A stretch of DNA of 64,000 nucleotides from Mesaphorura yosii (taxonomy: Eukaryota > Arthropoda > Collembola > Poduromorpha > Tullbergiidae): positions 62,001 through 126,000 of the forward strand of contig WIXG01000229.1 in assembly GCA_009869945.1 (NCBI GenBank), given 5' to 3'. This document shows positions 59,830-64,000 of this stretch, piece after piece. The notes under the pieces are model-generated. The model saw only the letters and a list, made by a program, of their open reading frames with translations. It was not told where the DNA came from and searched no databases. Position 1 is the stretch's first letter, and every line of letters starts with the position of its first letter. Position numbers and translations under genes: made by a program.

Positions 59830-61567
59830 TTAGGCAGTGTTGGAAATGTTGACAATATTTTCGAGTAAGGACTCATAAATGTCGATGCCCTTCAGGAAGA
59901 CGGTCTCGTTCAGGAACTCGTCGTGGTCGTGGAGGAGCACCGGCGTGTTGTTCATCGGCGAGAATCCGAACGCCGGGATCTTCAGCTGTCGAATATAACG
60001 GGAATCCGTTGCGGCAGGGAATATTTTTGTATTTAGCTTCACATTTCTGCAAATAGCAAATCAGTGATGTTAAGTGATTAGTGATTGATTACCTCACGTA
60101 TAAATGCGGAATCAGTCGAGGCAGGGAAAATGGCCGTTTTGAGGCGCACGGATCTAATTCATCGGGCAATTAATTGAATGCTGGGCTAGCTGGGTACTGA
60201 TATTCGCAGTTAACTTACAGTCCGGCACAGACTTTCTTGAACGTTGTCCACCAGACGTTGTCATTCGTCAGCGGCGTGCAGTCCGTGATGTTTGAGTACT
60301 GCAGGTACTCATAGGACACTCCAGGCCCCGCCTCCACCATCAAATCGGCGAGGAACTTCTCCACTTCGGCGATCGGCCACTTTGGGCTGATTCGCATGTC
60401 GAAAACGACCGACAAGTCAGGAGGGACGACGTTCGCCTGCAGCCCGCCGGAAAGCATCGTCATGTTTACGGACGTCACGTCGCCCAGTAGGAGGCTCGGG
60501 TCCGAATTGAGCAGCGCCTTCTGCTGCGTGCGCAGGCCGAGCAGTTTGTTGATGACGTGGTGAATCTTCTCGGCGGCCGTGTCCTCAAACAGCATCGAGG
60601 CGTGGCCCGTCTTGCCTTTGGCGGTGACGCGGAACTGCCAAATTGCTCGTTCTCCGTAGTACAAGTTCATTGCGTCGTCCTCACTCGCGATCCCTTCGTC
60701 AAGCGCGAATCCGACGTTGAGAGCCTTGAATTCGGGTGTGCGGACGAATTCCTTCATGCCTTTGTAGCCACCAACTTCTTCATCTGCAGCCGCCAAGCAA
60801 TAGAAATCGTAGATAAATTATACGGTACAAATTCACAATACTCCTGTTCGATTCACTGATTTGTGAATTTGAATTTACCTGGCACAAAAGACACGTGGAC
60901 ATTTCGCAGTGGGGTGAATCCCTTCGCCTTCAGGCGCCGAATTGCCTCCAAGTACTGTACGCCCACGCACTTCATGTCCTGCGCCCCACGAGCATAAATG
61001 TTACCCTCCGCGTCCTTGTCGGCGGCGAACGGGTCGCGAGTCCACTTCGACTGCAATTCCAAAATTTGAAACTCAGCAATTTAGAAATGAAAAGGCAAAG
61101 GCTCGAGCGCCACGCCAGTAAAAGAAATTGCAACTCGTCAAGTAATTTGCAGGAAAAATCAGGTACACGTTGGTTCAGAAACGCGATTGATTGGCCATTT
61201 ACCCGTTCCACTGGCACAACATCAATGTGCGAATTCAGCAGCACGGATTTAAGGCTGGAGTTGCTCCCTTTCCAAGTCATCCAAATTGTGAATTCGGCCG
61301 GTTTCGGGAATTCGACGTAGTGAAACTCGAGTCCGATATCCTTTGCTTGGTTCTTCAGCCATTCGTTTGCTCCGGCTAAAAAGCAGATCAGAAATCCCAA
61401 CAGGAGTTTTAGGTGCAAGATTTCCAAGATTTGCTTCAGGCCTGCGAAAAATTTCATACAAATTTCATGGAGGAGGTCTTACAATAATCGGGATTTGGGT
61501 GCACGGACGGCTGGCGCAGATATTCACGAAATCTTGTTACTGACGGGTCCTCGTTTGTAGCTGCCAT
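59830..61567 (-). CDS. Acy1: Aminoacylase-1 (N-acyl-L-amino-acid amidohydrolase), complete copy
   Basis: Minus-strand exons 61567-61483, 61375-61203, 61050-60879, 60783-60219 and 60046-59830 join in phases 1, 0, 1 and 2, giving 403 aa (human ACY1 is 408). The enzyme hydrolyses N-acetyl amino acids to acetate and the free amino acid in the cytosol. It belongs to the M20 zinc peptidase family, and all expected residues are present: H78 and D80 ([10 protein letters not shown]), D111 ([10 protein letters not shown]), E145/E146 (DEEVGG), E173 (ALDEG), H204 of the lid domain (GKTGHAS) and H371 (PVLLHDHDE). The start matches the family N-terminus ([13 protein letters not shown]). Its last intron contains a partial copy of the last exon (60093-60153). 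Two upstream exon-like segments read in frame into it. A second aminoacylase gene follows in tandem 2 kb upstream on the same strand. Confidence 0.95.
60093..60153 (-). pseudogene. Partial duplicate of the last aminoacylase-1 exon
   Basis: A 61-nt segment between an attag acceptor and a gtaatc donor encodes [19 protein letters not shown]. This mirrors [19 protein letters not shown] at the start of the true last exon about 100 bp downstream. Its acceptor phase equals that of the real exon, but its donor phase does not allow splicing to the real exon in frame. Including both would shift the frame. It is therefore either a decaying duplicate or a poison exon. About half of the residues have diverged. 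Confidence 0.7.
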
Positions 61568-61931
61568 TTTTCCTGCCCAAATTGACGTCTTTTGGCGAAT
61601 TGGCAATTGGCCGGTCTGCAATCTGCAAAAGTGGTGAAGGCAAATTTTTAAACCGTAGCCGCACGGCACGCGCACGTGTGATGTGTCGTGTCTTTTTTGC
61701 TAATGCTAACATGAACACGAGCTCAGACTCAGACTCGGCTCACTGCAGATCTTCGTGCAGAATCTACGAGCCGAGTTGCGTAATCCCGAGCCGAATTGTG
61801 TACGTGCCACTGCCCATTGCCACCACGCAAGGCAGGCAACAGAGCCAAGTGCTGAATGCTCGGCTCAAACGTGACCTACAAAGTCCTTGCGCTTTTGCGT
61901 TGTTGTTTTCTCCTCCCTGTATTTTATTTAC
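61568..61931. other. Immediate upstream region of the first aminoacylase-1 gene
   Basis: The segment 61568-61622 is open and in frame with the ATG, bounded by a cacttttgcag acceptor, so it is either 5' UTR or an N-terminal extension. The rest looks like intron. Confidence 0.4.
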
Positions 61932-62822
61932 CTCGATCGGGTATTTTGCAGTGCAGTAACGCAGTTTAGTTTTGGTGTGTCGTCTCCGTCTTCGTTCGAC
62001 GTGAACTTCTGCAAATTGGCAAATTCCGTCTGAATCTGAAAAATAAACAAAATTTCGCAATCGGTGAATTAATTTCATTAATTTGACTCATGTGATCAGT
62101 GATTAGTCATCCGAGTCACGTTTTCGCTGAGTTTTGCAAAATTAGTGGCGAATTTGGTATTGACTTTTACAATGACTGATTTAATTACGTTACATCAAAG
62201 TTCAATATGCAGATTGTTCCCATTCCGAATTAATTCGCACATGTGCGACGAATTGTGCACTTGCTGATCTGCTGACGACGTGACGCCTGATGGCGGCTTT
62301 GACTCAGCTGTTGTGCTGTTGACTTGTCAAATTCTATGACTTGCCCCTACTGTGTCAGTGTTTTGGTATTGTGTGAATTTTATTGACAATTACCAACAAC
62401 TCAGCTCGGTCGCAATAATAATTTTTTGCACGCTTAATGACAACGCCAATGCCAAACCCTCTTCGCATGTGGCCTTGGCATTGATTTACGATTTACTGTG
62501 TAATAATTACTGTGTTTACTGAGTCTGTATACTGACTGACACTGATTAATAAATACTTTAAATACGGCACGGCCCACTGGACCCCACGATCCAGTAACAT
62601 ACTGGAACTGCGCCTGGAAGGAAGTTACCAACCAACCAAACCTCTTACCAAGAATAATTCGCAATTCGCGAGTTTTAAGTGTGTGTGTGTAACAATTTCT
62701 TACCTGAAACAACAGGAACCGGAGACCGTAATTGCATTCAGTCAACTGTGGACAATTTCTTCTTAGTTCGGAGTAGCTTGATCTCGATTCTCGAAGAAGG
62801 GGCGTGTTTTCTAAGCCGTACA
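61932..62822 (-). CDS. Two upstream exon-like segments in frame with aminoacylase-1 (tentative)
   Basis: Segment 62822-62704 (acceptor gtttcag, donor gtaaga) and segment 62035-61932 (acceptor tttttcag, donor gtaaat) each have one open frame. Spliced together and then to an acceptor at 61623/61622, they read without a stop into the aminoacylase ATG. The peptide includes YGLENTPLLRESRSSYSELR and QTEFANLQKFTSNEDGDD, has no known domain, and no initiator ATG was found upstream. They may be 5' UTR exons that happen to be open, or an alternative longer N-terminus from a distal promoter. Confidence 0.3.
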
Positions 62823-63498
62823 CTGAAACACGTAAGATTTATATGATAGTGACTTCAAAGTTCAGAAATTCATCGCGATTGTGACTGACGTCTGACAGCT
62901 GACAGATCAATTAAGACGACCGCCTGGCGTCCGGTCGGCGGCTTATCGTAAGTCATCTGCTTATTTTTTGAGTTTTGACAATTAAAATTGCTCAGCCAGG
63001 AGCTAAGGAGATAAGTCTGTATACAAGATAAAGGACAAAAAGCATTCAGTATTTAAACTTTGATCTTCTTCAGTCGAAATTGCAGCCTTGGCATTGACAT
63101 TGATCACGAAAATATTCACATAGTCTGCAAAAACATTACGAATTTTTAATTTTGTGCTGTCTGCTGTGTTATTGAACAAGGGCAAGGTTGAATTGAATTA
63201 AGAGCGGTGCGCTTAAGGTCAGAGTCACAAGACCTACGACCAAGTCGGCTTGTCAGCTCGACGGCTGGCTGGCGTGGCGTGGTTGGCGTTTGCATGTTAA
63301 TTCTGCACTGCATCATTTGCGAATTGCCAATTGAGAATTACTGTGTTGTGGCTGGGAATAAATTATGTAATTATAACACGGCCATGAATCACCAGAGACC
63401 AGACCTCGACTCGATCATGCGAATGCGGTTAATTGTCAATTTACTCACTCGTTTACTTGTTGAGCCGTGACACGCACGCACGCGCAGAATGGAAGTGT
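62823..63498. other. Gap between the two aminoacylase-1 genes
   Basis: No supported exon. ORFs at 63003-63185 (-) and 63207-63470 (+) have no motifs. It ends at the poly(A) signal of the second aminoacylase gene. Confidence 0.5.
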
Positions 63499-63504
63499 TT
63501 TATT
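63499..63504 (-). terminator. Poly(A) signal of the second aminoacylase-1 gene
   Basis: AATAAA on the minus strand, 80 nt beyond the stop at 63584. Confidence 0.55.
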
Positions 63505-63583
63505 TTTTCATACAAGAATGGCACAAATCGCACAAACACAGGAAAACATGCAAAAACGGCAGGCAAAAAGGTAGAAATTTCCT

Positions 63584-64000
63584 CTACGGGCAATTGGCGC
63601 TGGAAATGTTGAAAATATCCGCCAAGAGCGCTTCGTAGATGCTGATTCCTCGCAGGAAAACGGCCTCGTTCAGAAACTCGTTGTGGTCATGCAGTAAAAT
63701 CGGTGTGTAGTTCATCGGCGAGAATCCGAAGGCCGGAATTCCGATTTGGCGCAGATAACGTGAGTCTGTGCAGGCGGGAAATATTTTCGTCTGAAGACGT
63801 ACTCCAATTCGGTCGCAAGTGCCCTTGAATGTTGTCCACCAGATGTTGTTGGGGTTCAGGCACGTCGTGGGCGTGACGTCGCCGTACTCCGCACCCAAAT
63901 ACGGGCTTAAGAGCTGCACACCGGGCCCTACCTCGGCGCACACGCGCTGCACGGCCTGAATCGCCTCGTTGCGGGTCCAACGCGCACTCAGTCGCATTGT
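63584..64000 (-). CDS. Aminoacylase-1 paralogue, C-terminal part only (cut by window edge)
   Basis: One open exon reaches the right edge and ends at TAG 63584-63586. It encodes the C-terminal 138 residues or so of an M20 aminoacylase: MRLSARW (aligning with MRISPKW of the neighbour), [35 protein letters not shown] and PILLHDHNEFLNEAVFLRG. The final catalytic histidine is present. Compared with the neighbour, the intron after the WWTTFK helix is missing, so these regions are in one exon, and HDHDE is HDHNE. It is a tandem duplicate in the same orientation; the rest lies outside the window. Confidence 0.9.
   Translation of the reverse strand, partial: TMRLSARWTRNEAIQAVQRVCAEVGPGVQLLSPYLGAEYGDVTPTTCLNPNNIWWTTFKGTCDRIGVRLQTKIFPACTDSRYLRQIGIPAFGFSPMNYTPILLHDHNEFLNEAVFLRGISIYEALLADIFNISSANCP

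Overview
The window is nuclear DNA of an animal, most likely an arthropod or other ecdysozoan. Genes are broken by GT-AG introns from about 70 bp to about 11 kb, CpG is not visibly depleted, and the recognisable proteins are metazoan families: AP-3 delta adaptin, a LRMDA/C10orf11-type leucine-rich protein, a FoxN1/4 forkhead factor, aminoacylase-1, and a C1/SH3 protein of STAC type. I saw no reverse transcriptase, transposase, tRNA, rRNA or CRISPR. All exon models were spliced by eye from reading frame, splice-site motifs and phase; none has transcript support. Chance ORFs of 100-170 codons are common in the non-coding DNA here, so ORF length alone was not accepted as evidence.

Left part (1-11 kb, compact). 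The 3' end of an unidentified gene (+) is followed by a small secreted cysteine-containing peptide gene (+), a LRMDA-like gene (+) and a complete AP-3 delta gene (+, ten exons). AP-3 delta meets, tail to tail, a three-exon gene (-) for a secreted or membrane-tethered, mostly disordered protein ending in one Ig domain.

Middle (11-46 kb). About 6.7 kb without a convincing gene precedes one 28-kb gene (+) encoding a disordered N-terminus, an F-BAR-like module, a C1 zinc finger, an SH3 domain and a degenerate second SH3. Its introns hold an antisense nested gene at 31.7-32.8 kb for a secreted Gly/Tyr/His-rich protein, with its own TATA box and a predicted 3' UTR running over a host exon.

Right part (46-64 kb). 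An unrecognised ORF pair at 47.3-48.4 kb shows a frame change and an internal composition shift. A five-exon FoxN1/4 gene (-) follows; its first intron contains a single-exon gene for a basic/acidic, probably nuclear protein on the same strand, whose stop codon lies 34 nt before FoxN exon 2. After about 4 kb without a clear gene come two aminoacylase-1 genes in tandem (-). The first is complete with all catalytic residues and carries a partial duplicate of its last exon in an intron. The second is cut by the window edge.

The points most worth a second look are the FoxN/nested-gene arrangement, the F-BAR-C1-SH3 architecture, the antisense nested gene, the missing AP-3 delta ear, the duplicated mini-exon in aminoacylase-1, and the ORF pair at 47-48 kb.
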